From contig UQTN01000057.1 of assembly GCA_900543945.1 (NCBI GenBank), positions 1 to 13,128 on the forward strand: a stretch of 13,128 nucleotides of DNA, given 5' to 3'. Both the position numbers and the translations under genes were made by a program. Below the pieces are notes generated by a model that did no database searches, had not been told where the DNA came from, and saw nothing but the letters and a program-made list of their open reading frames with translations. The DNA is from an uncultured Collinsella sp. (GTDB taxonomy: Bacteria > Actinomycetota > Coriobacteriia > Coriobacteriales > Coriobacteriaceae). Below, piece by piece: positions 1 to 7,239 of this stretch. Positions within the stretch are counted from its first letter, which is position 1, and every line of letters starts with the position of its first letter.

Positions 1-1
1 G

Positions 2-766
2 CAGATCAAAGGTCTGTTTTACGGGGCTCCTTACCATGACGTGCCGGCACTCATTGCGTTTTTGACCACACTCGTCACGACCGTCAACTTTGTGGTGTCG
101 GTCGAGGTCAATTTCTACCCGCGCTACCGTGACTATTACAGCCTGTTTAACGACGGCGGCGTGGTGGGCGATATTGTGGTGGCCGAGGAGGAGATGCTCT
201 CCACACTCAACAGCGAACTGCGCTTTTGCGCGCTCAAGCAGCTGTTTGTGACCGCGGCGGTCATCTCGCTCGAGACCACAGTGCTCTCGGCCCTGCCGCT
301 GGGCTTTAACAACCTTATGCACGGGTATTTTCGCACGTTATGCCTAGGCTACGGCCTGTATGCCGTGGGCAACACGATCCTGCTTATCTTGCTGTACTTT
401 ACCGACTACAAGGGAGCCGTTCTGGCCTCGGGCCTGTTTGCCGGTGTGGCGGGGCTCGCGACCGCCGTGTCGTTGCTTTTGCCGCAGCAGTTTTACGGCT
501 TTGGCTTTTTGTTGGGTGCGGTGGTGTTTTTTATCGTGGCCCTGCTGCTCGATACCTATACCGCCAACTTGCCGTATCGTATCCTGAGCCAGCAGCCCAT
601 GGTGGCGACCGACAAAACGGGTCGCTTTACACAGCTGGGCCGCATGCTCGACCGTGCCGAACAGCGCTATGAGGAAGGCCGCCATAAGGGTGTGCCGCAC
701 GGCGCGTTTCAGCGCGCAGTAGTTCGCGTGTATCGCAACCATTGGGGAGGTTCTGATGATCGATAA
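2..766 (+). CDS. pelG: PelG-like exopolysaccharide transporter, C-terminal part (5' end outside window)
   Basis: The frame is open from base 2 with no stop upstream, so these 254 residues are the C-terminal part of a longer protein; PelG proteins are usually about 450 residues. Visible family-like stretches are VEVNFYPRYRDYYSLFNDGG and, after a hydrophobic block, YFRTLCLGYGLYAVGNTILL. Several hydrophobic segments (about residues 14-33, 80-110, 115-140 and 145-185, counted from base 2) are followed by a charged cytoplasmic tail. PelG is the inner-membrane component of Pel polysaccharide synthesis and export. It works with the glycosyltransferase PelF, which I expect just upstream of the window. 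A GTG at 41 could be misread as a start, but the similarity continues before it. The 3' end overlaps the next gene by 11 bp, indicating one operon. The PelG assignment rests on recalled family sequence and is fairly secure. Confidence 0.85.
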   Translation, partial: QIKGLFYGAPYHDVPALIAFLTTLVTTVNFVVSVEVNFYPRYRDYYSLFNDGGVVGDIVVAEEEMLSTLNSELRFCALKQLFVTAAVISLETTVLSALPLGFNNLMHGYFRTLCLGYGLYAVGNTILLILLYFTDYKGAVLASGLFAGVAGLATAVSLLLPQQFYGFGFLLGAVVFFIVALLLDTYTANLPYRILSQQPMVATDKTGRFTQLGRMLDRAEQRYEEGRHKGVPHGAFQRAVVRVYRNHWGGSDDR

Positions 767-2525
767 GTTGATGTCTCGCCGCTGTCTGATCGAGGCGGCT
801 GCCGGCGCGCTGCTGCTTTCGGGCTGCTCATCTCAGGACGAATCCTCGACAAATAAGGTAAAAAAGCAGGACAAGATTAAAAAGGCCGAGTCCTCGGACG
901 GTACCAAGCACCTACGCGATAAAGATGAACTGTACGAGGTCTACGACGACTCGGACATTGTGACCATGTACCTGACGGTCTCTCGCGGCAACAGCTCCGA
1001 GAACACGGACCATAGCTGGGCCGAGATCAACACGTACTCGGTGTATGACTATGCCGACATGGGCGTGACGCGCTATCAGGTTATGGGCCTGCTGCAGCCG
1101 GGCGACGAAGACGGCCCGGTGGCCGGCGAGGTTGGCTATGGCGAGGAAGCGCCCAATGCCACCGTGCAGGTGCGCGGCCAGACATCGAGCTCCTACACGC
1201 AAAAGAATTACAAGGTGGAGCTCAAAAAGGGCAAGGGTACCTGGCGCCAACAGCGCGCGATTGCGCTCAACAAGCACATGGGCGAGGGTATGCGTTTTCG
1301 CAACAAGATGGCCTACGACCTTATCCGCGGAATTCCCCAGATGATGGGCCTGCGCACGCAGTTTGTGCATCTGTGGGTGTGCGACCAGACCGAAAAGTCC
1401 AACGATACCTTTGAGGACTACGGCCTGTTTACGCAGGTGGAGCAGCTCAACAAGACGGCGCTTAAGGCACATGGCTTGGATAAGAGCGGGCACCTGTATA
1501 AGGTGAACAGCTTTGATTTCCATCGCTACGAGGACACCATTAAACTTGCCGACGATCCCGACTACAACCAGGCAAGCTTTGAGGGCATGCTCGAGATTAA
1601 GGGCGATTCGGACCACACCAAGCTCATCGAGATGCTCGATGCGCTCAACGACGAATCGCAAAAGATCGATGAGGTGCTCGACACCTACTTTGATACCGAG
1701 AATCTGGTCTATTGGCTGGCGTTTCAGATCCTGACGGGCAACTGCGATACTCAGAACCGTAACTGCTATCTGTACAGCCCGCTCAACTCCAATACGTGGT
1801 ACATCCTCGATTGGGACAACGATGGCATGCTGCGTAAGATGGAGCTTTCTCTTATCGGGTTTTCGGACTATGCGAGCTGGGAGCGCGGCGTAAGCAACTA
1901 CTGGGGCAACGTGCTATTCAATCGTGCACTGCGTAGCAAATCGTTCCGCAGCGAACTCGACCGCGCCGTAAAGGACCTGCGCTCGTATATGACCGAGGCG
2001 CGCCTGAGCAAGATGATCAAACATTATCGCGAGGTTACCGAATCGCTGGTCTTTGCTTCGCCCGATATCGACAATCTGCCTGTCACCAAGGACCAATACG
2101 AGCAGATTGCCGCGGCGATTCCCTCCGAGATCGAGGAGAACTATAAGAGCTTTCGCGAGAGCTATAAAAAGCCCATGCCGTTCTACATTGGCGTGCCGCA
2201 GATTGATAACGGTAAGCTGCGCATTAACTGGGATGCGTCCTACGACTTTAAGGCGCGTGACATTCGCTATACCGTGGAGCTGGCGCGCGACTATGCCATA
2301 AGCGACGTGCTTTTTAAGGCCGAGGACGTGCTGCTTCCCGAGGTGACCTGCGATGCGCCCGATACCGGCCAGTATTTTGTGCGCGTGCGTGCCACCAACT
2401 CCGACGGCTATACGCAAGATGCGTTTGACTACTATGTAACCGACGACGGCAAGCACTACGGCATGAAGTGTTTTTACGTGCAAGACGGCGGTAAGGTCGT
2501 GGAGGATACGTATGAGGAGGGCTAG
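756..2525 (+). CDS. CotH-family kinase-like lipoprotein
   Basis: A 589-residue protein starting inside pelG, with GGGGAGG (744-750) five bases before the ATG. The N-terminus is a lipoprotein signal: hydrophobic residues 14-22, then L-S-G-C with Cys24 as the lipidation site. SRRCLI at 7-12 resembles a twin-arginine motif, so Tat export is possible. CotH features follow: RGQTSS at 140-145 with K150 nearby, GNCDTQNRN around D331, and LDWDND at 352-356, which match the ATP/metal-binding acidic positions of the CotH fold. In Bacillus, CotH phosphorylates spore-coat proteins; this homologue's substrate is unknown. Residues from about 475 look like a fibronectin-III-type domain (YTVELARD, YFVRVRATNSDGY). 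Neighbours suggest a job linked to the exported polysaccharide or its surface partners. Family assignment is firm; kinase activity is inferred. Confidence 0.88.
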   Translation: MIDKLMSRRCLIEAAAGALLLSGCSSQDESSTNKVKKQDKIKKAESSDGTKHLRDKDELYEVYDDSDIVTMYLTVSRGNSSENTDHSWAEINTYSVYDYADMGVTRYQVMGLLQPGDEDGPVAGEVGYGEEAPNATVQVRGQTSSSYTQKNYKVELKKGKGTWRQQRAIALNKHMGEGMRFRNKMAYDLIRGIPQMMGLRTQFVHLWVCDQTEKSNDTFEDYGLFTQVEQLNKTALKAHGLDKSGHLYKVNSFDFHRYEDTIKLADDPDYNQASFEGMLEIKGDSDHTKLIEMLDALNDESQKIDEVLDTYFDTENLVYWLAFQILTGNCDTQNRNCYLYSPLNSNTWYILDWDNDGMLRKMELSLIGFSDYASWERGVSNYWGNVLFNRALRSKSFRSELDRAVKDLRSYMTEARLSKMIKHYREVTESLVFASPDIDNLPVTKDQYEQIAAAIPSEIEENYKSFRESYKKPMPFYIGVPQIDNGKLRINWDASYDFKARDIRYTVELARDYAISDVLFKAEDVLLPEVTCDAPDTGQYFVRVRATNSDGYTQDAFDYYVTDDGKHYGMKCFYVQDGGKVVEDTYEEG

Positions 2526-3303
2526 CGCGTTGCTTGAGCGCTTGGCGGCCCCGCCTGTGCGTGCCGCGCAGGAGCGTTACCGCCACGAGCTCAAATATCT
2601 CATTAACGAGGCCGAGCACGCCGCGCTTGCCTGTCGCATGGCGCCGGTGTTTAAGCTGGACAAGCATGCGCGGGCGGGCGGTTACACTATTCGCAGCCTG
2701 TATTTTGACGACTACTGTAACTCGGCCTACGAGGAAAAAGACGCCGGCATTCTCATGCGCAAAAAGTATCGCGTACGCATCTATAACGGCAGCGACAAGG
2801 TGATTAAGCTCGAGCGCAAAAAGAAGTACGGTGGCTGGATTTACAAGGAAGATGCGCCGCTCACGCGCGGCGAGTTTGAGCAGATTTTGGCTGGCGACTA
2901 CGACTTTTTGCTGAGGAGCCCTTATCCGCTCTGTCGCGAGTTCTACATCGAGTGCATCTGCAACATGATGCGCCCGCGGACCATCGTGGATTACGAGCGC
3001 GAGCCGTGGGTGATGGACGAGGGCACCGTGCGCATCACGTTTGACATGAACGTGCGTGCCGCGGTGGGGAGCTTTGACATCTTTGACGCGACGTTGCCCG
3101 CGTTGCCCGTACTGGAGCCCGGCAAGCTGGTGATGGAGGTCAAGTTTACCGAGTTTTGCCCGCAGCTGGTGCGTGATATGGTGCCGCCGGGAGCGGCCGA
3201 GCTTACGGCGGTCTCCAAGTACTGCCTGTGTTACGAAAAGACCGCCTACCTGCGCGGATTTAATTACTGGGAATCGGATTTTGAGAACCGAGGGGATATT
3301 TAG
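2512..3303 (+). CDS. VTC-domain (polyphosphate polymerase-type) protein
   Basis: A 263-residue protein whose ATG overlaps the cotH-like gene by 14 bp, with GGAGG at 2501-2505. It consists of a single VTC tunnel domain with no SPX domain and no membrane segment. The expected basic lining residues are visible: HELKY at 25-29, RSLYFD at 61-66, YRVRIYN at 86-92, KLERKKK at 99-105, VDYERE at 159-164, MEVKF at 208-212 and SKY at 235-237. These correspond well to the phosphate-binding and catalytic positions described for yeast Vtc4 (RxR pair, KxE, EVK, and the terminal Ser-Lys). Catalytic competence is therefore plausible, with polyphosphate made from nucleotide triphosphate as the family reaction. 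The product has not been tested for such bacterial proteins in this context. The next gene, DUF4956, may be its membrane partner. Confidence 0.88.
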   Translation: MRRASALLERLAAPPVRAAQERYRHELKYLINEAEHAALACRMAPVFKLDKHARAGGYTIRSLYFDDYCNSAYEEKDAGILMRKKYRVRIYNGSDKVIKLERKKKYGGWIYKEDAPLTRGEFEQILAGDYDFLLRSPYPLCREFYIECICNMMRPRTIVDYEREPWVMDEGTVRITFDMNVRAAVGSFDIFDATLPALPVLEPGKLVMEVKFTEFCPQLVRDMVPPGAAELTAVSKYCLCYEKTAYLRGFNYWESDFENRGDI

Positions 3304-3306
3304 ACC

Positions 3307-3972
3307 ATGAGCACCAGGGACTTTTTTAAGAACTCCGTCTTGGAGGCGTTTGGTCAGGTCGACCCTGCCAAGATCGGCCTGTCGCTGCTCGTGGCGCTCG
3401 CCATGGGCATCCTGATCTACTACGTGTACAAGCGCTTTTTTACTGGCGTGGTCTATTCGCGCAGTTTTGCCGTGACGCTCGTGGGCATGTGCGTGCTTAC
3501 CTGCATGGTCACGCTCGCGATCTCGACGAACGTGGTCATCTCGCTCGGTATGGTCGGTGCTCTGTCCATCGTCCGCTATCGTACGGCGGTCAAGGACCCG
3601 CTCGACCTGTTGTATCTGTTTTGGTCCATTACCACGGGCATTACGGCGGGCGCCGCTATGTATGCGCTCGTAGGTCTCACGGCAGTGGTGATCGTGGTGA
3701 TGATCGCCGGCTTTGCGAGCCACCAGGATAAGGCACGCGTGTACATGATAGTCATCCACTACACGGGCCAGACCACCGGCGACGATATCGTGCGCGCATT
3801 TGGCCGCACCAAGTTTACCGTCAAGTCCAAGACGATGCGCGGCGACAAGGTCGAAATGGCCGTGGAGGTGTTCTCGGACGGCGTTGACATGCCCTATGCG
3901 GACGCCATTCGCGCGCTCGACGGCGTTGAGGACCTAACGCTCATCCAGTACAACGGCGAGTACCACGGTTAA
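3307..3972 (+). CDS. DUF4956 family membrane protein
   Basis: A 221-residue protein three bases after the VTC gene, with AGGGG at 3291-3295 upstream. The N-terminal two thirds is hydrophobic, with segments at about residues 22-42, 53-72, 74-90 and 103-138. It contains the family's most conserved block, SLGMVGALSIVRYRTAVKDP, around 79-98, with the charged R-Y-R sitting at a membrane boundary. The C-terminal 80 residues form a soluble alpha/beta domain (VYMIVIHYTG, then repeated strand-like stretches). Function is unknown. As I recall, DUF4956, VTC-domain and CotH-domain genes are frequent neighbours in bacteria, which supports a shared pathway. A membrane platform or channel for the VTC protein is only an inference. 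No intrinsic terminator is visible after it; the next start is 64 bp away. Confidence 0.85.
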   Translation: MSTRDFFKNSVLEAFGQVDPAKIGLSLLVALAMGILIYYVYKRFFTGVVYSRSFAVTLVGMCVLTCMVTLAISTNVVISLGMVGALSIVRYRTAVKDPLDLLYLFWSITTGITAGAAMYALVGLTAVVIVVMIAGFASHQDKARVYMIVIHYTGQTTGDDIVRAFGRTKFTVKSKTMRGDKVEMAVEVFSDGVDMPYADAIRALDGVEDLTLIQYNGEYHG

Positions 3973-4036
3973 TGTTGGTTCCGGCGTTCTGGTGAACTCC
4001 GAATCGTGGGTTTTGTTTTAGAAGGGACGGTGCCGC

Positions 4037-5041
4037 ATGTGCGCACGGCAGTTTGAAGCGGACTGGGCTGCAAGGGCTGGTGCGCGTGGGGCGCGACTGG
4101 TTGCAGCCTCGCATGTGCCGGCGGCGCTGTCTTTGTTGGGGATTGTACATTCCGGCGATCGCCTGGTTGCGTTTGCCGATGACTTTGCCGATGCGTTTGC
4201 GCGCGGCTTTGATGCCTGCGACGTGGCTATGGTGGGGGAACCGTCGGTTGCGGCGTTTGCCGCTGCGTCCGAGGGTTTTGATGCTTCGTTTGAGGTCGAG
4301 GAGCCGCACCTGTGGTGGTTCGTCAACTCTATTGGCGGGTTTGGATTGCGCGTGCCCGATCTGCGCGCGTTAGGACGCGCCGCGCGTGAGGCTCATGCGC
4401 TGCTGGTTGTGGACAACACCGTGGCGTCTGCTTTTGGCTGCAATCCGCTGCGGCTGGGTGCTGCGCTGTCGCTTGAGGCGCTCGATCGCGTGTGCGCCGG
4501 CAAGGCTCCGCGCAAGTTGGTTGCCGTATCGGTCGCGCGCTCGCAGCTCAAACGCCATCGCGTGGATGCCGCTGCCGAGTGCGCGCATGCCCTGCTTGAG
4601 GGCTGCGGCTTGGCCAAGCTAAATTTGCCTGCTGACGAGGCCGGTGTGCTGGAGCGCGGGCTGGACTCGCTCGATACCCGCATGCAGGCCCACTTCGACC
4701 GCGCCCGTGCACTGGCCGAGTATTTGGCCGCCAACGAAATGGTGCGCAACGTGCGCTATCCCGGGCTGAGCTCGCATCCCGATCATGCGGTTGCGACGGG
4801 AATCCTCGAGCATGGCTTTGGCCCGGCAGTTGAGTTTGACTTGATGGACTGCGCCGCGGGCGAATTCTTCAGCATGCTGCCGGACGAATTCCGCGCATCA
4901 CCCGCCGGCGGCGCAACGACGCGCCTCTCTGTTCCGCGAGGCAAGCAGGGTAGCACTATCCGCCTCTTCGCCGGCACTGATGATCCCCTGGTAGTGGCTG
5001 CCACCCTAGACACCGCCCTCCGCAAGTTAGCTACTCTTTGA
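4037..5041 (+). CDS. Divergent, N-terminally short Cys/Met-metabolism PLP-enzyme homologue
   Basis: A 334-residue protein related to the cystathionine gamma-synthase/O-acetylhomoserine sulfhydrylase fold family (usually about 380-400 residues). Recognisable parts are VVDNTVASAFGCNPLRLG at 124-141, where D126 matches the Asp that contacts the PLP ring; LDTRMQAHFDRARALAEYL at 212-230; VRYPGLSSHPDH at 239-250; and TIRLFAGTDD at 307-316, where R309 matches the carboxylate-binding Arg. An in-frame stop at 4019-4021 rules out a longer start, so the N-terminal arm with its Tyr-x-Arg phosphate-binding motif is absent. The SSGMAA motif reads ASHVPAA, and the usual S-x-T-K lysine motif is replaced, after about 20 extra residues, by SQLKRH (candidate K172). 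It may be a pseudoenzyme or have altered specificity. GAAGGGA lies about ten bases before the ATG. Confidence 0.75.
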   Translation: MCARQFEADWAARAGARGARLVAASHVPAALSLLGIVHSGDRLVAFADDFADAFARGFDACDVAMVGEPSVAAFAAASEGFDASFEVEEPHLWWFVNSIGGFGLRVPDLRALGRAAREAHALLVVDNTVASAFGCNPLRLGAALSLEALDRVCAGKAPRKLVAVSVARSQLKRHRVDAAAECAHALLEGCGLAKLNLPADEAGVLERGLDSLDTRMQAHFDRARALAEYLAANEMVRNVRYPGLSSHPDHAVATGILEHGFGPAVEFDLMDCAAGEFFSMLPDEFRASPAGGATTRLSVPRGKQGSTIRLFAGTDDPLVVAATLDTALRKLATL

Positions 5042-5384
5042 TGCTGGCGATGAGGTCGTTGGCTTTGGTGGCAATGACTTGGTTTATGTCGGCCTGCAGC
5101 TCCTCGTAGGCCGCTATGGCTCGCTCGCCGGCGGGGGTGAGGGTGGACCCGCGGGCGCCGTCGCGCTCGATGAGCTTGCAGCCCAGCTGACCTTCGGCCT
5201 CGTTTACAATGCGCCAGGCCTTGGAATACGCCATGCCCATGCTCTTGGCGGCGCGGTTGAGCGAGTGCTCGCGGGCAATACCCTGCAGCAGCAAGACGCA
5301 GCCGTGGCCGAACACGCCCGGCAGATCCTTGTCGCACGCTTGAATGACCAACTTTGCCGTCGTCTTGTACTCCATGTGCTCCAC
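5031..5384 (-). CDS. ModE-type winged-helix DNA-binding protein (HTH only)
   Basis: A 117-residue protein resembling the stand-alone N-terminal domain of ModE/LysR-type regulators. The core reads GVFGHGCVLLLQGI, then SLNRAAKSMGMAYSKAWRIV, with the helix-turn-helix in the AAKSMGMAYSKAW segment. The wing is ERDGARGSTLTPAGERAI, matching the usual GG-x-G-x-LT-x-x-G pattern. There is no TOBE/molybdate-binding domain, so molybdate sensing cannot be assumed. The longest start is a GTG at 5384; an ATG at 5375 would give 114 residues. GGGGAG lies only two bases before the GTG, so the ATG is at least as likely. Its 3' end overlaps the PLP-enzyme homologue by 11 bp in convergent orientation, and it is divergent from guaB. 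Targets are unknown; neighbouring genes or its own promoter are candidates. Confidence 0.82.
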   Translation of the reverse strand: MEHMEYKTTAKLVIQACDKDLPGVFGHGCVLLLQGIAREHSLNRAAKSMGMAYSKAWRIVNEAEGQLGCKLIERDGARGSTLTPAGERAIAAYEELQADINQVIATKANDLIASIKE

Positions 5385-5460
5385 GTCTCCCCGCTAAAGT
5401 GTTTGCTGGGCAAACGCATAGCCTGCGTCAAACCCTCGTGTGCTCTTCTTAAATCATGCA

Positions 5461-5489
5461 TTGTAGCAGTCAAAGTGCGTTAAGATACT
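5461..5489 (+). promoter_or_regulatory. Candidate guaB promoter
   Basis: TTGTAG at 5461-5466 and GATACT at 5484-5489 are separated by 17 bases and lie about 80 bp before the guaB start. The match to sigma-70-type consensus is moderate (3/6 and 4/6). Just downstream, a 14-base palindrome (GCCCAAGGTTGGGC, 5505-5518) falls in the predicted leader and could be an operator or small hairpin. Nothing else notable is visible in 5385-5568. Confidence 0.4.
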
Positions 5490-5568
5490 TCCCCAGTATT
5501 GGGCGCCCAAGGTTGGGCTGGGTCCTACGAGGCCTGCAGCCGACCGGTCGCATGGAAAAAGGAGAAAC

Positions 5569-7080
5569 ATGGCTACGTTCTTTCCCGGTGAGTCCCACAC
5601 GTTTTCGGAGTATCTGCTGGTTCCTGGTTACTCGTCCTCGCAGTGCATCCCCAACAACGTCTCTCTTAAGACGCCGCTAACCCGCTTTAAGCGCGGTGAG
5701 AAGCCGGCAATCACCCTGAACATCCCCATGGTTTCCGCCATCATGCAGTCCGTCTCGGGCGTCGATATGGGTGTCGCGCTCGCTACCGAGGGTGGCCTGT
5801 CCTTCATTTACGGTTCCCAGAGCGCCGAGTCCGAGGCCGCTATGGTCAAGGCCGTCAAGGATCACAAGGCCGGCTTCGTTCAGTCCGATTCTACGCTGAC
5901 CCCCGACATGACCATGGAGCAGGTCATCGAGCTCAAGGAGAAGACCGGTCACTCCACTATGCCGGTCACCGACGACGGCACTCCCAAGGGTAAGCTCCTG
6001 GGCATCGTCACCAGCCGTGACTATCGCCCCAGCCGCGATGACCACCAGACGAAGGTCTCCGAGTTCATGACCCCGCGTGAGCAGCTCATCGTGGGCGACA
6101 AGAACATCAGCCTCAAGGTTGCCAACGACGTCATCTGGGACAACAAGCTCAACGCTCTGCCTATCGTCGACGACAACGATCACCTTATGGGCATCGTCTT
6201 CCGCAAGGACTACGACAGCCACAAGACCAACCCCAACGAGCTGCTCGATAACGACAAGCGCTATATGGTCGGCGCCGGTATCAACACCCGCGACTATGCC
6301 GAGCGCGTGCCGCTGCTCATCGAGGCTGGCGCCGATGTCCTGTGCATCGACTCCTCCGAGGGCTTCAGTGAGTGGCAGAAGCGCACCATCGAGTGGATTC
6401 GCGCCAACTACGGCGAGGACGTCAAGGTCGGTGCCGGTAACGTCGTCGACGCCGAGGGCTTCCGCTTCTTGGCCGACTGCGGTGCCGACTTCATCAAGGT
6501 CGGTATCGGCGGCGGTTCCATCTGCATCACTCGCGAGACCAAGGGTATCGGTCGTGGCCAGGCCACCGCGCTGATCGACGTCTGCCGCGCCCGTGACGAG
6601 TACTACGAGGAGACCGGTGTTTACGTGCCCGTGTGCTCCGACGGCGGTATCGTATACGACTACCACATGACGCTCGCCCTTGCTATGGGTGCCGACTTTA
6701 TGATGCTGGGTCGCTACTTCGCCCGCTTCGATGAGAGCCCGACCGAGCGCGTCAACGTCAACGGCCAGTACATGAAGGAGTACTGGGGCGAGGGTTCTGC
6801 GCGTGCTCGCAACTGGCAGCGCTACGACCTGGGCGGCGCGGCGAAGCTCAGCTTCGTCGAGGGCGTTGACTCCTACGTTCCCTATGCCGGTTCCCTCAAG
6901 GACGGCGTGGGCGGCACGCTCTACAAGGTCAAGTCCACGATGTGCAACTGCGGCGCCCTCTCGATCCCCGAGCTCCAGGAAAAGGCACGCCTGACCCTGG
7001 TCAGCTCCACCTCCATCGTCGAAGGCGGCGCCCACGACGTTGTGGTTAAGGACTCCCAGCAGTCCGTATCTTATCGATAA
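5569..7080 (+). CDS. guaB: IMP dehydrogenase, Tritrichomonas-like subtype
   Basis: A 503-residue enzyme that oxidises IMP to XMP with NAD+, the committed step of guanine nucleotide synthesis. AAAGGAG sits just before the ATG. The catalytic loop reads GIGGGSICITRETKGIGRGQ with Cys319; the usual bacterial form is GIGPGSICTTR. Asp261, Asp358, Arg382, Arg418 and Tyr419 occupy the nucleotide-, phosphate- and base-catalysis positions. Two CBS domains lie at about 105-225 between the halves of the barrel, and the protein ends with a conserved VEGGAHDVVVKD. From memory, the overall sequence and residue numbering follow the Tritrichomonas foetus enzyme much more closely than E. coli or Bacillus GuaB, including Lys310 and Glu431. 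It is monocistronic in appearance, with its own promoter and a terminator downstream. Confidence 0.97.
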   Translation: MATFFPGESHTFSEYLLVPGYSSSQCIPNNVSLKTPLTRFKRGEKPAITLNIPMVSAIMQSVSGVDMGVALATEGGLSFIYGSQSAESEAAMVKAVKDHKAGFVQSDSTLTPDMTMEQVIELKEKTGHSTMPVTDDGTPKGKLLGIVTSRDYRPSRDDHQTKVSEFMTPREQLIVGDKNISLKVANDVIWDNKLNALPIVDDNDHLMGIVFRKDYDSHKTNPNELLDNDKRYMVGAGINTRDYAERVPLLIEAGADVLCIDSSEGFSEWQKRTIEWIRANYGEDVKVGAGNVVDAEGFRFLADCGADFIKVGIGGGSICITRETKGIGRGQATALIDVCRARDEYYEETGVYVPVCSDGGIVYDYHMTLALAMGADFMMLGRYFARFDESPTERVNVNGQYMKEYWGEGSARARNWQRYDLGGAAKLSFVEGVDSYVPYAGSLKDGVGGTLYKVKSTMCNCGALSIPELQEKARLTLVSSTSIVEGGAHDVVVKDSQQSVSYR

Positions 7081-7085
7081 GCGGC

Positions 7086-7178
7086 TTTCCCAGGCACCGC
7101 ACCTTGCCGTTCAAACCGTCGCTCGCGTACCAAAGTACGCCTCGCTCCTCTTTCACGGCAATCTGCGGCACTTGGAAA
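7086..7178. repeat. Long imperfect palindrome after guaB
   Basis: The arms 7086-7110 and 7155-7178 pair over about 20 positions (TTTCC, CCGCA and TTGCCGT blocks match exactly), with two small internal mismatches and one bulged base. The loop contains its own hairpin, GCGTAC-CAAA-GTACGC at 7125-7140. There is no T-run after it, so it is not a standard terminator. It could be a transcript-end stabiliser or a copy of a dispersed palindromic repeat; the window holds only this copy. Confidence 0.6.
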
Positions 7179-7201
7179 ACCCGTTCGTTCTAGAACGGGT
7201 T
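7178..7201. repeat. Perfect 9-bp hairpin
   Basis: AACCCGTTC (7178-7186) and GAACGGGTT (7193-7201) pair perfectly around a 6-base loop. No U-tract follows, so termination is unlikely by itself. A second small hairpin, GGTTGA-GTA-TCAACC, follows at 7211-7225. Confidence 0.6.
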
Positions 7202-7239
7202 GCACATAAAGGTTGAGTATCAACCACGTTATTTAGATA

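Noticed and set aside
41..43. GTG at 41 as a start for the first gene
   Set aside because: The frame and PelG-like sequence continue upstream to the window edge, so the gene is truncated rather than starting here.
5031..5384. Molybdate-responsive regulation by the ModE-type protein
   Set aside because: Only the DNA-binding domain is present, with no TOBE domain, and no molybdate transport or molybdopterin genes are in the window.
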